Assembly (NCBI RefSeq): GCF_014192155.1
Contig: NZ_JACHXO010000008.1
Coordinates: forward strand, 62,001 to 126,000
From: Roseateles terrae
GTDB lineage: Bacteria > Pseudomonadota > Gammaproteobacteria > Burkholderiales > Burkholderiaceae_C
Direction: 5' to 3'
DNA length: 64,000 nucleotides
Made by a program: the position numbers and the translations under genes. Below, piece by piece: positions 6,912-16,219 of this stretch (its first letter is position 1; the number at the start of each line of letters is the position of its first letter). The notes beneath the pieces were generated by a model, which was given only the letters and a program-made list of their open reading frames with translations, was not told the origin of the DNA and did not search any database.

Positions 6912-7727
6912 TTGAACGATCCCTACGCACCTCCGCCTTCGGAGGACTCCCCGGCAGCCCGTGCGGACACCCGCGACGAAGCGCTGCCGCCCGCCTGGCG
7001 CTGGCCGGCGCATGCGCTGGCCTGCTGGGCGACCTGCTGGGCCGTCTGGCGGGCCTTCGGGCCGGACTGGCCGGCCGCAGTGGTCAGCATCGGTCTGGGG
7101 CTGATCTTCGCCGGGCTGTACCACCAGCCCTGGCGGCGCGCCATCGTGGCAGGCGGCTTCCCGCTGGCCCTGCTGGTCAGCGGCGCGCCGCTGCCCGGCT
7201 GGGTCTGGCTGATTCCCCTGGCCATCCTGCTGGTCGCCTATCCGCGCCGAGGCTGGTCCGACGCGCCGCTGTTTCCCACCCCTCATGACGCGCTGAAGGC
7301 ACTGCCGACCGTGCTGACGCTGCGTGAACAAGCGCACGTTCTCGACGCCGGCTGTGGTTTGGGCGATGGATTGGTAGCGCTTCGCCGCGCTTATCCCGCC
7401 GTGCAACTGCACGGGATTGAATACAGTCCGTTCCTGTGGCTGCTGGCTCGGCTGCGCTGCCGCTGGGCCACCGTGTCCCGGGGCGACCTCTGGGCCCAGT
7501 CGTGGCGGGAGATGGACCTGGTCTACCTGTTCCAGCGTCCCGAGTCCATGCCGCGGGCACTGGACAAGGCGCTGGCCGAAATGCCTGCAGGCCGCTGGCT
7601 GGTGAGCCTGGATTTCCCGCTGCCGGGGCAGACCGCCCATGCGCAGCTGGAGACCGGGACCCGCCACCGGCTGCATGTCTACCGGATCGAGGACCTGACG
7701 CCCGAGTCAGCGCGCGAGGTTCGGTAG
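6912..7727 (+). CDS. Membrane-anchored class I SAM-dependent methyltransferase
   Basis: About 271 residues. The N-terminal part has two or three hydrophobic segments (WPAHALACWATCWAVW; AAVVSIGLGLIFAGLY; a stretch ending PGWVWLIPLAILLVAY). The C-terminal half is a Rossmann-type methyltransferase: HVLDAGCGLGDG is the SAM-binding motif I, and LHGIEYSP supplies the acidic residue of motif II. The substrate is unknown; lipid, envelope or protein methylation are possible. The start is uncertain: the frame is open back into flhC copy 2 and no ATG with a ribosome site follows it. I chose the TTG at 6912, giving MNDPYAPPP; a TTG at 6891 or a GTG near 6807 are alternatives. Confidence 0.7.
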   Translation: MNDPYAPPPSEDSPAARADTRDEALPPAWRWPAHALACWATCWAVWRAFGPDWPAAVVSIGLGLIFAGLYHQPWRRAIVAGGFPLALLVSGAPLPGWVWLIPLAILLVAYPRRGWSDAPLFPTPHDALKALPTVLTLREQAHVLDAGCGLGDGLVALRRAYPAVQLHGIEYSPFLWLLARLRCRWATVSRGDLWAQSWREMDLVYLFQRPESMPRALDKALAEMPAGRWLVSLDFPLPGQTAHAQLETGTRHRLHVYRIEDLTPESAREVR

Positions 7728-7770
7728 CCCCGGCAGTCGAGGCAGACCGGACAGTCGCCAAAAGACCGCT

Positions 7771-7798
7771 CAAGCCCTCGGGGCCCTCGGTCGATATG
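7771..7798 (+). promoter_or_regulatory. Sigma-28 (FliA) promoter of motAB-cheYZ
   Basis: TCAAG, 15 bases, then GTCGATAT, the same arrangement as the two flagellin promoters. It lies about 60 bases before motA and would place the stator and chemotaxis genes in the late, FliA-dependent class. Confidence 0.75.
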
Positions 7799-7858
7799 AG
7801 ATGAGACGGGTCGTGCCGGCAACGGTCGCGGCGGAATTTTCAGGACGGAACCACTTCC

Positions 7859-8716
7859 ATGTTTGTCATCATTGGTTGGGTGCTCGCGTTGGCTTGCATC
7901 TTCGGCGTGTTCATCGCGCACGGAGGAAACATCAGCGTGGTGCTGCATGCACTGCCGTTTGAGATGACCACCATCTTCGGTGCGGCCATCGGCGGCATGC
8001 TGGCCACCAATCCCCCCAAGGTCATGAAGGCCACCATGAAGGGATTGGGGGAATGCTTCAAGGGCAGCAAATACACCAAGGCCCGCTACATGGAGCTGCT
8101 GGCACTGCTCTACGACATCCTTCAAAAGGCTCGCAAGGAGGGCCTGATGTCGATCGAAAAGGATGTGGAAGATCCGCACAGCTCGCCGCTCTTCCAGAAG
8201 TACCCCACCGTTGGCAACGACCACCATGTTGCGGAATTCATCACGGATTACCTGCGCATGATGGTGTCGGGCAACCTCAATGCCCATGAGATCGAGTCGC
8301 TGATGGACGCCGAGATCGATACCCATCACCATGAAGCCTTCCTGGCGGTGCAGGCGATTCAGCGTCTGGCCGGTGGCCTCCCGGCCTTCGGGATCGTCGC
8401 CGCGGTGCTGGGCGTGGTGAACACCATGGGCTCGGTGGGGCAACCCCCGGCGGTGCTGGGCGGCATGATCGGCTCCGCCCTGGTCGGTACCTTCCTGGGT
8501 ATTTTGCTGGCCTATGCATTCGCCGAGCCGCTGGCCGGTGCGCTGGAGGCCAAGGTGGACGAAGCCGGCAAGGAATTGCAGTGCATCAAGACGACCCTTC
8601 TGGCGTCGATGCAGGGATATGCACCGCAGGTGGCCATCGAGTTTGGCCGCAAGGTGCTGTATTCCACCGAACGTCCGACCTTCGCCGAGCTCGAAGGCCA
8701 CGTGAAGAAGAAGTAA
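7859..8716 (+). CDS. motA: MotA, flagellar stator proton-channel subunit
   Basis: MotA (285 residues) forms with MotB the inner-membrane ion channel that powers rotation. Four hydrophobic segments are visible: residues about 1-20, 33-50, 170-192 and 200-225. The conserved prolines of the channel appear as P175 in GGLPAFGIVAAVLGVV and P224 in AFAEPLAG. The large cytoplasmic loop contains the charged torque-generating region (ARKEGLMSIEKDVEDP). The N-terminus matches the proton-driven, enterobacterial-type MotA (FVIIGWVLALACIFGVFIAHGG). motB starts 22 bases downstream. Confidence 0.97.
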   Translation: MFVIIGWVLALACIFGVFIAHGGNISVVLHALPFEMTTIFGAAIGGMLATNPPKVMKATMKGLGECFKGSKYTKARYMELLALLYDILQKARKEGLMSIEKDVEDPHSSPLFQKYPTVGNDHHVAEFITDYLRMMVSGNLNAHEIESLMDAEIDTHHHEAFLAVQAIQRLAGGLPAFGIVAAVLGVVNTMGSVGQPPAVLGGMIGSALVGTFLGILLAYAFAEPLAGALEAKVDEAGKELQCIKTTLLASMQGYAPQVAIEFGRKVLYSTERPTFAELEGHVKKK

Positions 8717-8738
8717 CCCAGGCCGCAAGGACTTCACC

Positions 8739-9683
8739 ATGGCCGGAGACGCCAAAAAACTTCAGCCCATCATCATCAAGCGCGTCAAGAAGGGCGGCCA
8801 TGCCGCTCACGGCGGCGCCTGGAAGATCGCCTATGCCGACTTCGTGACGGCGATGATGGCCTTCTTCCTGCTGATGTGGCTGCTCGGCTCCACCACCGAG
8901 GGCGACAAAAAGGGCATTGCCGACTATTTCGCCTCGCCGCTGAAAGTGGCCATGTTTGGCGGTTCCGGCTCCGGCGATGCCTCCCACATCATCAAGGGTG
9001 GCGGTCAGGATCTCACCCGCCAGACCGGTCAGGTCAAGGCCGGCGATGTGGAATCTCCTCGAAAGACAGTGAATTTGAAGGCCTTGAAGGAAGAGCAGCG
9101 CCGCGCTGAGCGGGTGAGGCTGCAACAACTCAAGGACAAGGTCGAAAAAATCATTGCCGACAACCCAAAAATTGCGGCATTAGGTGGACAAATACGGCTG
9201 GACATGACCCGCGAGGGCTTGCGCATCCAAATCGTGGACGAGAATAATCGTCCTATGTTTGACAGTGGCAGTGCCGTGGTGAAGCCGTATATGCGCGAGC
9301 TGCTCCAGGAACTGGGGGGAGTACTGTCCGAGGTGCCCAACCGGCTGACGCTGGAAGGTCATACGGACTCCCAACCGTTTTCTGGCGGTGAGCGTGGATA
9401 CAGCAACTGGGAGCTGTCCGCCGACCGTGCCAACGCCTCGCGACGCGAGCTGCTGGCGGGCGGTCTGCCGGACAGCCGGGTACTGCGCGTGCAGGGTCTG
9501 GCTTCCAGCAAGTTGCTCGACACCAAGGATTCAAAAAGCCCGGTCAATCGCCGCATCAGCATCATCGTGATGAATCGCGATGCTGAAGATGCAGTCCTGA
9601 AGAACTTGACGGATGATGAAGACGCCCCGAGCGAAGCAGCCAGCGAACCGATGGCTGCGGGTTCGGCAGCAGCGGGCCGGTAA
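8739..9683 (+). CDS. motB: MotB, peptidoglycan-anchored stator subunit
   Basis: MotB, 314 residues. A basic N-terminus is followed by one membrane helix (about residues 33-52) that carries the essential proton-binding aspartate, D34 in YADFVTAMMAFFLLMWLLGS. A plug/linker region follows (about 55-150). The C-terminal OmpA-like peptidoglycan-binding domain (about 160-290) contains LTLEGHTDSQPF, NWELSADRANASRREL and NRRISIIVM. An Ala/Ser-rich tail ends the protein. The ATG at 8739 is 22 bases after motA, so the two are co-transcribed. Confidence 0.97.
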   Translation: MAGDAKKLQPIIIKRVKKGGHAAHGGAWKIAYADFVTAMMAFFLLMWLLGSTTEGDKKGIADYFASPLKVAMFGGSGSGDASHIIKGGGQDLTRQTGQVKAGDVESPRKTVNLKALKEEQRRAERVRLQQLKDKVEKIIADNPKIAALGGQIRLDMTREGLRIQIVDENNRPMFDSGSAVVKPYMRELLQELGGVLSEVPNRLTLEGHTDSQPFSGGERGYSNWELSADRANASRRELLAGGLPDSRVLRVQGLASSKLLDTKDSKSPVNRRISIIVMNRDAEDAVLKNLTDDEDAPSEAASEPMAAGSAAAGR

Positions 9684-9747
9684 CCCGCGGCGCCTTTGAA
9701 TTCCCGTATATCGCCCCAAAGCCCTCCAGTCCCCTCAGAGGAACGCC

Positions 9748-10140
9748 ATGAGCACTGACATGAAATTCTTGATCGTCGATGACTTCTCGACCATGCGCCG
9801 GATCGTGCGCGGTCTGCTGAAGGAAATCGGCTACAACAACGCCGAAGAGGCGGAAGATGGCGTCGAGGCCCTGAGCATGCTGAAACAGGCGAAATACGAT
9901 TTCGTCGTCAGTGACATCAACATGCCCAACATGAATGGCTTTGAACTGCTCAAGGCCATCAAGGAAGACGCCAGCCTGAAGCACCTGCCGGTGCTGATGG
10001 TGACCGCCGAAGCCCGCAAGGAAGACATCGTGCTGGCCGCCCAGAGTGGCGCCGCCGGCTACATCGTCAAGCCCTTCACCAAGGCGACGCTGGAAGAAAA
10101 AGTCCAGAAGATCATGCAGAAACTGGCCGCTGCGGCCTGA
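9748..10140 (+). CDS. cheY: CheY, chemotaxis response regulator
   Basis: A stand-alone 130-residue receiver domain. The acidic pocket is D11/D12, the phosphorylation site is D56 in [12 protein letters not shown], the conserved Thr is in LMVTAEA and the Lys in YIVKPFTKA. Phospho-CheY binds FliM to switch motor rotation. GAGGAACGCC precedes the ATG at 9748. The phosphatase gene cheZ follows after 18 bases. cheA, cheW and other che genes are not in this window, so the pair is separated from at least part of the chemotaxis core. Confidence 0.95.
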   Translation: MSTDMKFLIVDDFSTMRRIVRGLLKEIGYNNAEEAEDGVEALSMLKQAKYDFVVSDINMPNMNGFELLKAIKEDASLKHLPVLMVTAEARKEDIVLAAQSGAAGYIVKPFTKATLEEKVQKIMQKLAAAA

Positions 10141-10158
10141 CGCGTTGGGAGTCCCACC

Positions 10159-10797
10159 ATGCAGATGGAAGAGTTGGCCAAACTGAGTCAGAACGCCACC
10201 GAGCCCTTGTCGGTGTCGCCCGAGGTTTTTCAGCAGCTGGGCAATATCACCCGGGTGCTGCATGACACCATGCAGCAACTGGGTGTCATGCCCAAGCTGC
10301 AGGTGGCGACGGACGGCCTGCCCGATGCGCGCAGCCGCCTGACCTACATTGCCACCAAGACGGCCGATGCTGCCAACAAGGTGCTGAATCACGTGGACCA
10401 GGCCAAGGCCGAGCACGCCCGCATTTCTGCGGCTGCCAACGCCATGGCCCAGGCCATCACCGCCGACCCGGTCAAGGCCGTGGCCACCGGTGCGGTGTTC
10501 AACTTCGTCAAGGAAGTCGAAGAATCGACCTCCAAGATCGACAACCACCTGACCGACATCATGATGGCGCAGGACTTCCATGACCTCACCGGTCAGGTCG
10601 TCGCCAAGGTGGTCACGCTCGCCAATGACCTGGAAGACAGCCTGGTCAAGCTGCTGGTGCAGGTGGTGCCGCCGGAGCAGCGCGAGAAGGTGGACCCGAG
10701 CATCCTGCAGGGCCCGGTCGTGAACCCGGAAGGCCGTACCGATGTGGTGAGCAACCAGTCGGAAGTGGACGACCTGCTGGCGTCCCTGGGCTTCTGA
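10159..10797 (+). CDS. cheZ: CheZ, CheY-P phosphatase
   Basis: CheZ (212 residues) dephosphorylates CheY-P. It is almost entirely helical. The active-site segment AQDFHDLTGQV contains D142 and the catalytic glutamine Q146, equivalent to the D143/Q147 pair of the enteric protein. The C-terminus ends QSEVDDLLASLGF, the CheY-binding peptide typical of CheZ. It follows cheY by 18 bases and a strong intrinsic terminator stands 38 bases after its stop, so it closes the motAB-cheYZ operon. Confidence 0.95.
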   Translation: MQMEELAKLSQNATEPLSVSPEVFQQLGNITRVLHDTMQQLGVMPKLQVATDGLPDARSRLTYIATKTADAANKVLNHVDQAKAEHARISAAANAMAQAITADPVKAVATGAVFNFVKEVEESTSKIDNHLTDIMMAQDFHDLTGQVVAKVVTLANDLEDSLVKLLVQVVPPEQREKVDPSILQGPVVNPEGRTDVVSNQSEVDDLLASLGF

Positions 10798-10835
10798 CCC
10801 TCCGGCGCGCGGCCCCGCGCCGCCGCCCGTCGAAC

Positions 10836-10863
10836 AAGGAGATCTTCGGATCTCCTTTTTTTT
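10836..10863 (+). terminator. Intrinsic terminator after cheZ
   Basis: AAGGAGATC and GATCTCCTT form a perfect nine-base stem closed by a stable TTCG tetraloop, followed by further T residues (10858-10863). It ends the motA-motB-cheY-cheZ transcript. Confidence 0.92.
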
Positions 10864-10934
10864 GGGCCGCCGGGCCCGGCATGCCTGCCGCCCACCGGCG
10901 CAGAAGAGCCGCCCCTTTCCCCCCTTTATCCGGC

Positions 10935-10961
10935 TAAAGCCCGGACCCTGCTCGCCGAACA
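10935..10961 (+). promoter_or_regulatory. Sigma-28-like promoter of the flhB-flhA operon
   Basis: TAAAGCCC, 11 bases, then GCCGAACA, a good match to the FliA consensus TAAAGTTT-N11-GCCGATAA. It sits between the cheZ terminator and flhB, about 43 bases before the flhB start. Confidence 0.65.
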
Positions 10962-11003
10962 ATGGCGGTGCTGCGGCATGGTGTCGCAGACCTTCACCCC
11001 GCC

Positions 11004-12203
11004 ATGGCCGACCAAGACGCACAAGACCGCAACTTACCCGCCTCGCAGAAGAAGATCGAAAGGTCTCGCGAGGAAGGGCAGCTGCCGCGTTCCCGCGACC
11101 TGCCGCACTTCACCGTGATGGCCACGGGCGGGGCGATGATGGTCATGGGCATGCCAATGGCGGTGGAGCGCATGCAGCGCATGCTGGAAGGCTCGTTGCG
11201 TTTTGACGCCGAACAGCTGCGCACGGCCGGCATGATGACCGAACGCCTGTCGGGCCTGACCTGGCAGGCGTTTGCGCTGGCACTGCCGGCGCTGCTGATC
11301 CTGAGCGTGGCCGCCATCGCAGGCCATCTCGCCGGAGGCGGCTGGAACTTCACCATGAAGCCGCTGGCCCCGAAGTTCTCCCATCTCAATCCGCTCAGCG
11401 GTTTCGGCCGGCTGTTCCAGTGGCAGAACCTGACGCAGGCGCTGAAGGCCTGCCTGCTGGCGCTGGTGCTGGGCATCATCGGCGCCCTGGCGCTGAAGGA
11501 CCGCGTCGCCGGCTTCATCGGCATCATGTCGGTGCCGCTGCCCTCGGCCCTGGCCTTCGCCGGCCAGCAACTGATGGGCGGCCTGATGCTGCTGGGCCTG
11601 GCCCTGTTCCTGTTCGCCGCCATCGACCTGCCGCTGCAGCGCTTCATGTACCTCAAGCGCCTGAAGATGTCGCGCGAAGAGGCGAAGAATGAAATGAAGG
11701 AAGCCGAGGGCAACCTGGAGATGAAGCATCGCATGCGCCAGAAGGCTCGCGAGCTGATCAAGCGCCAGATGCTGGCCGCGGTGCCCAAGGCCGACCTGGT
11801 GGTGATGAACCCGACCCACTATGCGGTCGCCATCCAGTACGACGAAACCAAGATGGGCGCCCCACGGGTCGTGGCCAAGGGCCTGGACCTGATGGCCTTC
11901 AAGATCCGCGACCTCGCCAAGGACAACAAGGTGCCGGTGCTGCGCGCGCCGGCCCTGGCCCGTGCCCTGTACGCGCATGCCGAGATCGACCGCGAAATTC
12001 CCGGCGCCCTGTTCGGTGCCGTCGCCCAGGTGCTGGCCTATGTCTACCAGCTCAAGGCGGCCCTGGCCGGCCGTGGCATGAGCCCGAACGAAGCGCCCAA
12101 CCCGAGCGTGCCGGACGAACTCGATCCGCACAAGAAGCCGGGCTGGACCCCGCCTGCCGAGGAACAGGACGACCTGTTCACCGACGCCGCCCCGCAACCC
12201 TGA
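11004..12203 (+). CDS. flhB: FlhB, flagellar export-gate and substrate-switch protein
   Basis: FlhB (399 residues) is part of the flagellar type III export gate and switches specificity from hook to filament substrates. The basic N-terminus (ASQKKIERSREEGQLPRSRDL) is typical. Four hydrophobic segments lie at about residues 33-50, 90-110, 145-165 and 185-210. The autocleavage motif NPTH is at residues 269-272. The C-terminal tail after about residue 355 is Pro/Asp-rich. I chose the ATG at 11004 (MADQDAQDRN); the frame is open to 10962 but this start fits the family. flhA follows 23 bases after the stop. Confidence 0.96.
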   Translation: MADQDAQDRNLPASQKKIERSREEGQLPRSRDLPHFTVMATGGAMMVMGMPMAVERMQRMLEGSLRFDAEQLRTAGMMTERLSGLTWQAFALALPALLILSVAAIAGHLAGGGWNFTMKPLAPKFSHLNPLSGFGRLFQWQNLTQALKACLLALVLGIIGALALKDRVAGFIGIMSVPLPSALAFAGQQLMGGLMLLGLALFLFAAIDLPLQRFMYLKRLKMSREEAKNEMKEAEGNLEMKHRMRQKARELIKRQMLAAVPKADLVVMNPTHYAVAIQYDETKMGAPRVVAKGLDLMAFKIRDLAKDNKVPVLRAPALARALYAHAEIDREIPGALFGAVAQVLAYVYQLKAALAGRGMSPNEAPNPSVPDELDPHKKPGWTPPAEEQDDLFTDAAPQP

Positions 12204-12226
12204 CCCAGACACACGAAGGCTGAACC

Positions 12227-14326
12227 ATGAACGAGCTGATGGCCCGTTTGCAAAACCTCCTGGGACCCCGCGCCGCGATCATCGGTGCGCTGGGGGCGCC
12301 GATCGCCGTCATGATGGTGCTGGCGATGATGGTGCTGCCGCTGCCGCCCTTCGCCCTGGACCTGTTCTTCACCTTCAACATCGCCATGGCCATCATGGTG
12401 ATGATGGTGGCCTCGCACATGGTGCGGCCGCTGGACTTCGCCGCCTTCCCGACGGTGCTGCTGCTCACCACGCTGATGCGCCTGTCGCTGAACGTGGCCT
12501 CCACCCGCGTGGTGCTGATGGAAGGCCACACCGGCGCCGGCGCGGCCGGTCAGGTGATCGAGAGCTTTGGCCACTTCCTGATCGGCGGCAATTTCGCCGT
12601 CGGCCTGATCGTCTTCGCCATCCTGGTGGTGATCAACTTCATCGTGGTCACCAAGGGTGCGGAGCGGATCGCCGAAGTCGGCGCGCGCTTCACCCTGGAT
12701 GCGATGCCCGGCAAGCAGATGGCGGTGGACGCCGACCTGTCCGCCGGTCTGATCGACGAGAAGGAAGCCAAGCGCCGCCGCGCCGAGCTGAGCGACGAAG
12801 CGGACTTCTTCGGCTCCATGGACGGTGCCAGCAAGTTCGTGCGCGGCGATGCCGTGGCCGGCATCCTGATCCTGTTCATCAACATCATCGGCGGCTTCAT
12901 CATCGGCGTGGCCCAGCACGGGCTGTCCGCCGGCCAGGCCGCCGACAGCTACATCCTGCTGGCCGTCGGTGACGCGCTGGTCGCCCAGGTGCCGGCCTTG
13001 CTGATCTCGGTGGCGTCCGCCCTGGTGGTCTCCCGCGTGGGCAAGGACAAGGACGTCGGTTCGATGATCGGCAAGCAGGTCTTCGGCTCGACCAAGGCCG
13101 TGGGCATCACCGCCGGCGTGGTGGCCGTCCTGGGCCTGATCCCGGGCATGCCGCATCTGGTGTTCCTGATGATCGCCGGTGGCCTGGGTTACCTGGCCTA
13201 CTGGATGCAGCAGAAGGAAGTGAAGGCCAAGGCCGCCGAAGCCGTCAAATCGGCAGCGCCGGCCGCGGGTGCCCCGAATCCGGATGCCGAAGCCTCCTGG
13301 GAAGACGTCGCCCCGGTCGACACCCTGGGCCTGGAAGTGGGCTACCGCCTGATCGCCCTGGTGGACAAGAGCCGCGAAGGCGACCTGCTCAGCCGCATCA
13401 AGGGCGTACGCCGCAAGTTTGCGCAGGACGTCGGTTTCCTGCCCCCGTCGGTGCACATCCGCGACAACCTGGAGCTGCGCCCGAGCCAGTACCGCGTCAC
13501 CCTGCGCGGGGCGGTCATCGGAGAAGCCGAGGCCTACCCCGGCATGTGGCTGGCGATCAACCCCGGGCATGCCACCCAGAAGCTGATCGGCACCCAGACC
13601 ACCGACCCCGCCTTCGGACTTCCGGCGGTCTGGATCGAAGACCGGCAAAGGGAAATGGCACAAATGGCAGGCTTTACGGTCGTTGATTGCGCGACCGTGG
13701 TGGCCACACATCTCTCACACTTGATGCAAGTTCACGCGGCCCGACTCCTGGGCCGGGTGGAAACCCAGCAGCTGGTGGAACACCTCACCAAGCAAGCGCC
13801 TCAGTTGATCGAAGACGTGATTCCCAAAATGGTCAATATCGCCAACCTGCAACGAGTCCTCCAGTTCCTGCTGGAAGAGGGCGTGCACATCCGCGATATG
13901 CGTTCCATTGTGGAAAGCCTGGCCGAAAACGCCGGCATGACCTCGGACCCGGCCGAGCTGGCCCGCCGCATCCGCATCCACATCGCTCCGGCGATCGTGC
14001 AGCAGATCTACGGACCCGCGAAGGAACTGGACGTCATTGCCCTCGAACCCGAACTGGAGCGTCTGGTGACTCAGGCCTTGAATTCCCCGCACGGCGCTGC
14101 CCTGGACCCTGGCGTGGCTGACACGCTGGCCCGCAGTGCCGCGCAGACCGCCCAGTCTCAGGAAGACCGTGGCCTGCCTGCCTGTCTGCTGGTTCCCGAC
14201 CTGATCCGCGCTCCCCTGGCCCGGCTCCTCAAGCGCGCTGCGCCGCGTCTGAAGGTGCTGGGTCATAGCGAGATCCCGGAAACGCACACTATCCGCATCG
14301 GCTCCATCATCGGAGGCACGGCATGA
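12227..14326 (+). CDS. flhA: FlhA, flagellar export-gate protein
   Basis: FlhA (699 residues) is the large component of the export gate. The N-terminal half carries about eight membrane helices, starting with AAIIGALGAPIAVMMVLAMMVLPLPPF, and the conserved FHIPEP-family cytoplasmic loop between them (KQMAVDADLSAGLIDEKEAKRRR, about residues 163-186). The C-terminal half (from about residue 340) is the cytosolic domain that binds chaperone-substrate complexes and forms the nonameric ring. Its stop overlaps the flhF start by four bases (ATGA), implying translational coupling. Confidence 0.97.
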   Translation: MNELMARLQNLLGPRAAIIGALGAPIAVMMVLAMMVLPLPPFALDLFFTFNIAMAIMVMMVASHMVRPLDFAAFPTVLLLTTLMRLSLNVASTRVVLMEGHTGAGAAGQVIESFGHFLIGGNFAVGLIVFAILVVINFIVVTKGAERIAEVGARFTLDAMPGKQMAVDADLSAGLIDEKEAKRRRAELSDEADFFGSMDGASKFVRGDAVAGILILFINIIGGFIIGVAQHGLSAGQAADSYILLAVGDALVAQVPALLISVASALVVSRVGKDKDVGSMIGKQVFGSTKAVGITAGVVAVLGLIPGMPHLVFLMIAGGLGYLAYWMQQKEVKAKAAEAVKSAAPAAGAPNPDAEASWEDVAPVDTLGLEVGYRLIALVDKSREGDLLSRIKGVRRKFAQDVGFLPPSVHIRDNLELRPSQYRVTLRGAVIGEAEAYPGMWLAINPGHATQKLIGTQTTDPAFGLPAVWIEDRQREMAQMAGFTVVDCATVVATHLSHLMQVHAARLLGRVETQQLVEHLTKQAPQLIEDVIPKMVNIANLQRVLQFLLEEGVHIRDMRSIVESLAENAGMTSDPAELARRIRIHIAPAIVQQIYGPAKELDVIALEPELERLVTQALNSPHGAALDPGVADTLARSAAQTAQSQEDRGLPACLLVPDLIRAPLARLLKRAAPRLKVLGHSEIPETHTIRIGSIIGGTA

Positions 14327-16035
14327 ACGTCAAGCGATTTACCGCCCGCAACACCCGCGAAGCCATGAACCTGGTCCGCCAGGCTTTTGGCGACGACGCC
14401 GTGGTGCTGTCCAACAAGCCCTGCCCCGAAGGGGTGGAAGTGCTGGCCATGGCGCCGGAGGGCATGTCGCAGATCGAGCGTGTGGCCGCGACCGCGCCGC
14501 GGGTGGCCGCACCGCGCCAGCCAGCGCCGCAAGCGTCTGCCCGTGCTGAAGCGCAGCCGCGCCAGGCCGTGAAGCAGCGCCTGTCGGCCCGGCAGGAGCC
14601 CGGCTTTGCCAACAGCCAGCCGCCGTCCATCGGTGACGATGTGAATGCGATGGCGATGAGCACGCTGTCCTTCCAGGACTACGTCCGGGAACGCATGCTC
14701 AAGCGCCGTGCCGCCGAAATGAGCGGCCTGCCCGATCCGATGATGGACGCGCCGGAACCGAGCCCGATGCAGATGCAGGAATCGGTGGCCTCGATGATGG
14801 CCGCCCGTGACCAGCGCGCCCGCAGCGCCATGCAGACGCTGGGCGCCCGTCGTGTGGACGACGGCCAGGGTTACGCCGCCGCGCCTGCGCATCAGCACGG
14901 CCACCAGCAGCCTCATCACCCGGCTCAGCAGCCGCAGCATCACCAGCAGCAAGGCGCCCAGCGCATCGTGCCGCCGGTGCTGCGCGACGAGATCCGTGTC
15001 AATCACCCGGCGCAGTCCCAGGACCTGGGCGGCTTCGGCGTGCCGGGCCTGGACCAGATGCCAGCCCGCCGCGAGCAGGACATGATGACCGAGCTGCGCG
15101 CCATGAAGGGCCTGATCGAGGAGCGCTTCGGTGCCCTGGCCTTCATGGAAAAGCTGCAGCGCCAGCCGACGCAGGCCCGCCTGACCCAGAAGCTGCTGGA
15201 CGCCGGTTTCTCGCCGGCCCTGGTGCGCAAGCTGGTGGAAGGCCTGCCGGCTCACCTGACCGAAGAATCCGACTGGACCGCCTGGGCCGGCAACGTGCTG
15301 TCGCGCAATGTCGCCACCGCCGAGCAGATGCCGGCGCTGGAAGACCAGGGCGGCGTGTTTGCGATGATCGGCTCGACCGGCGTGGGCAAGACCACGACGA
15401 CCGCCAAGATCGCCGCCGCCTTCGCCACCAAGTACGGTGCCAGCCAGCTCGGCCTGATCACCCTGGATGCCTACCGGATCGGCGCCCACGAGCAGCTGCG
15501 TGCCTACGGCCGCATCCTCGGCGTGCCGGTGCACACCGCGCATGACCGCGCTTCGCTGGAAGACCTGCTCGACCTGCTGGCTGCCAAGAAGATGGTGCTG
15601 ATCGACACCGCCGGTACCGCCCAGCGGGACAGCCGCACCGCCGAACTGCTGGACATGCTGGCGCACCGCAACATCAAGCGCATTTTGGTGGTCAATGCCG
15701 CCCAGCAGGGCGAGACCATCGAAGACGTGGTCCAGGCCTGGCGCGGCAGCGAAGCCCAGGGCGTGATCCTCTCCAAGATTGATGAGGCGGTGAAGCTCGC
15801 ACCGGCCCTGGATACGGTGATCCGTCACAAGCTGCGGGTGCTGGGCGTGGCCAACGGCCAGCGGGTGCCGGAAGATTGGCATCGCCTGTCGTCGCAGGCC
15901 CTGGTGCAGCGGGCGCTGCGCAGCCAGGGACCGTCGGCCTGGCGCATGGATGCCTCGGACGTCAACCTGATCTTCGCCTCCGGCTCGGTGCCGGGCGCGT
16001 CGGCCGGGCCCGTCTCGGCGATGGGATTGAATTGA
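14323..16035 (+). CDS. flhF: FlhF, SRP-like GTPase for flagellar placement
   Basis: FlhF (570 residues) is a signal-recognition-type GTPase involved in flagellum positioning and assembly. The N-terminal B domain begins MNVKRFTARNTREAMNLVRQAFGDDAVVLSNK. A disordered linker includes a striking His/Gln-rich segment at about residues 188-210. The NG domain starts near residue 270, with the P-loop GSTGVGKTTTTAKIA at about 351-365, LDAYRIGAHEQL, LIDTAGTAQRD and ILSKIDEA. It is longer than many FlhF proteins because of the linker. It overlaps flhA by four bases; the FlhG-like gene follows after a 184-base gap. Confidence 0.95.
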   Translation: MNVKRFTARNTREAMNLVRQAFGDDAVVLSNKPCPEGVEVLAMAPEGMSQIERVAATAPRVAAPRQPAPQASARAEAQPRQAVKQRLSARQEPGFANSQPPSIGDDVNAMAMSTLSFQDYVRERMLKRRAAEMSGLPDPMMDAPEPSPMQMQESVASMMAARDQRARSAMQTLGARRVDDGQGYAAAPAHQHGHQQPHHPAQQPQHHQQQGAQRIVPPVLRDEIRVNHPAQSQDLGGFGVPGLDQMPARREQDMMTELRAMKGLIEERFGALAFMEKLQRQPTQARLTQKLLDAGFSPALVRKLVEGLPAHLTEESDWTAWAGNVLSRNVATAEQMPALEDQGGVFAMIGSTGVGKTTTTAKIAAAFATKYGASQLGLITLDAYRIGAHEQLRAYGRILGVPVHTAHDRASLEDLLDLLAAKKMVLIDTAGTAQRDSRTAELLDMLAHRNIKRILVVNAAQQGETIEDVVQAWRGSEAQGVILSKIDEAVKLAPALDTVIRHKLRVLGVANGQRVPEDWHRLSSQALVQRALRSQGPSAWRMDASDVNLIFASGSVPGASAGPVSAMGLN

Positions 16036-16219
16036 TTGTCCAGTCGCACCTGTCGCCTCCGGCGGGGACACCGCCGCTGGCACAAGTGCGCAAACGCCCT
16101 CCGGGTGTCCGGGGGATGGACTTGAAAAGCAGGGTGTTTTCCCCGTTCAATGCAGTCTGGGGAGACGGCACTCACAGCGACACTTCCGGTAACGGATCAG
16201 ACCCAACACAGAGCAGCCC

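Noticed and set aside
12044-13711. Long minus-strand open frame across flhA
   Set aside because: Composition is Gly/His/Gln-rich without motifs; flhA on the plus strand is a full-length match to its family.
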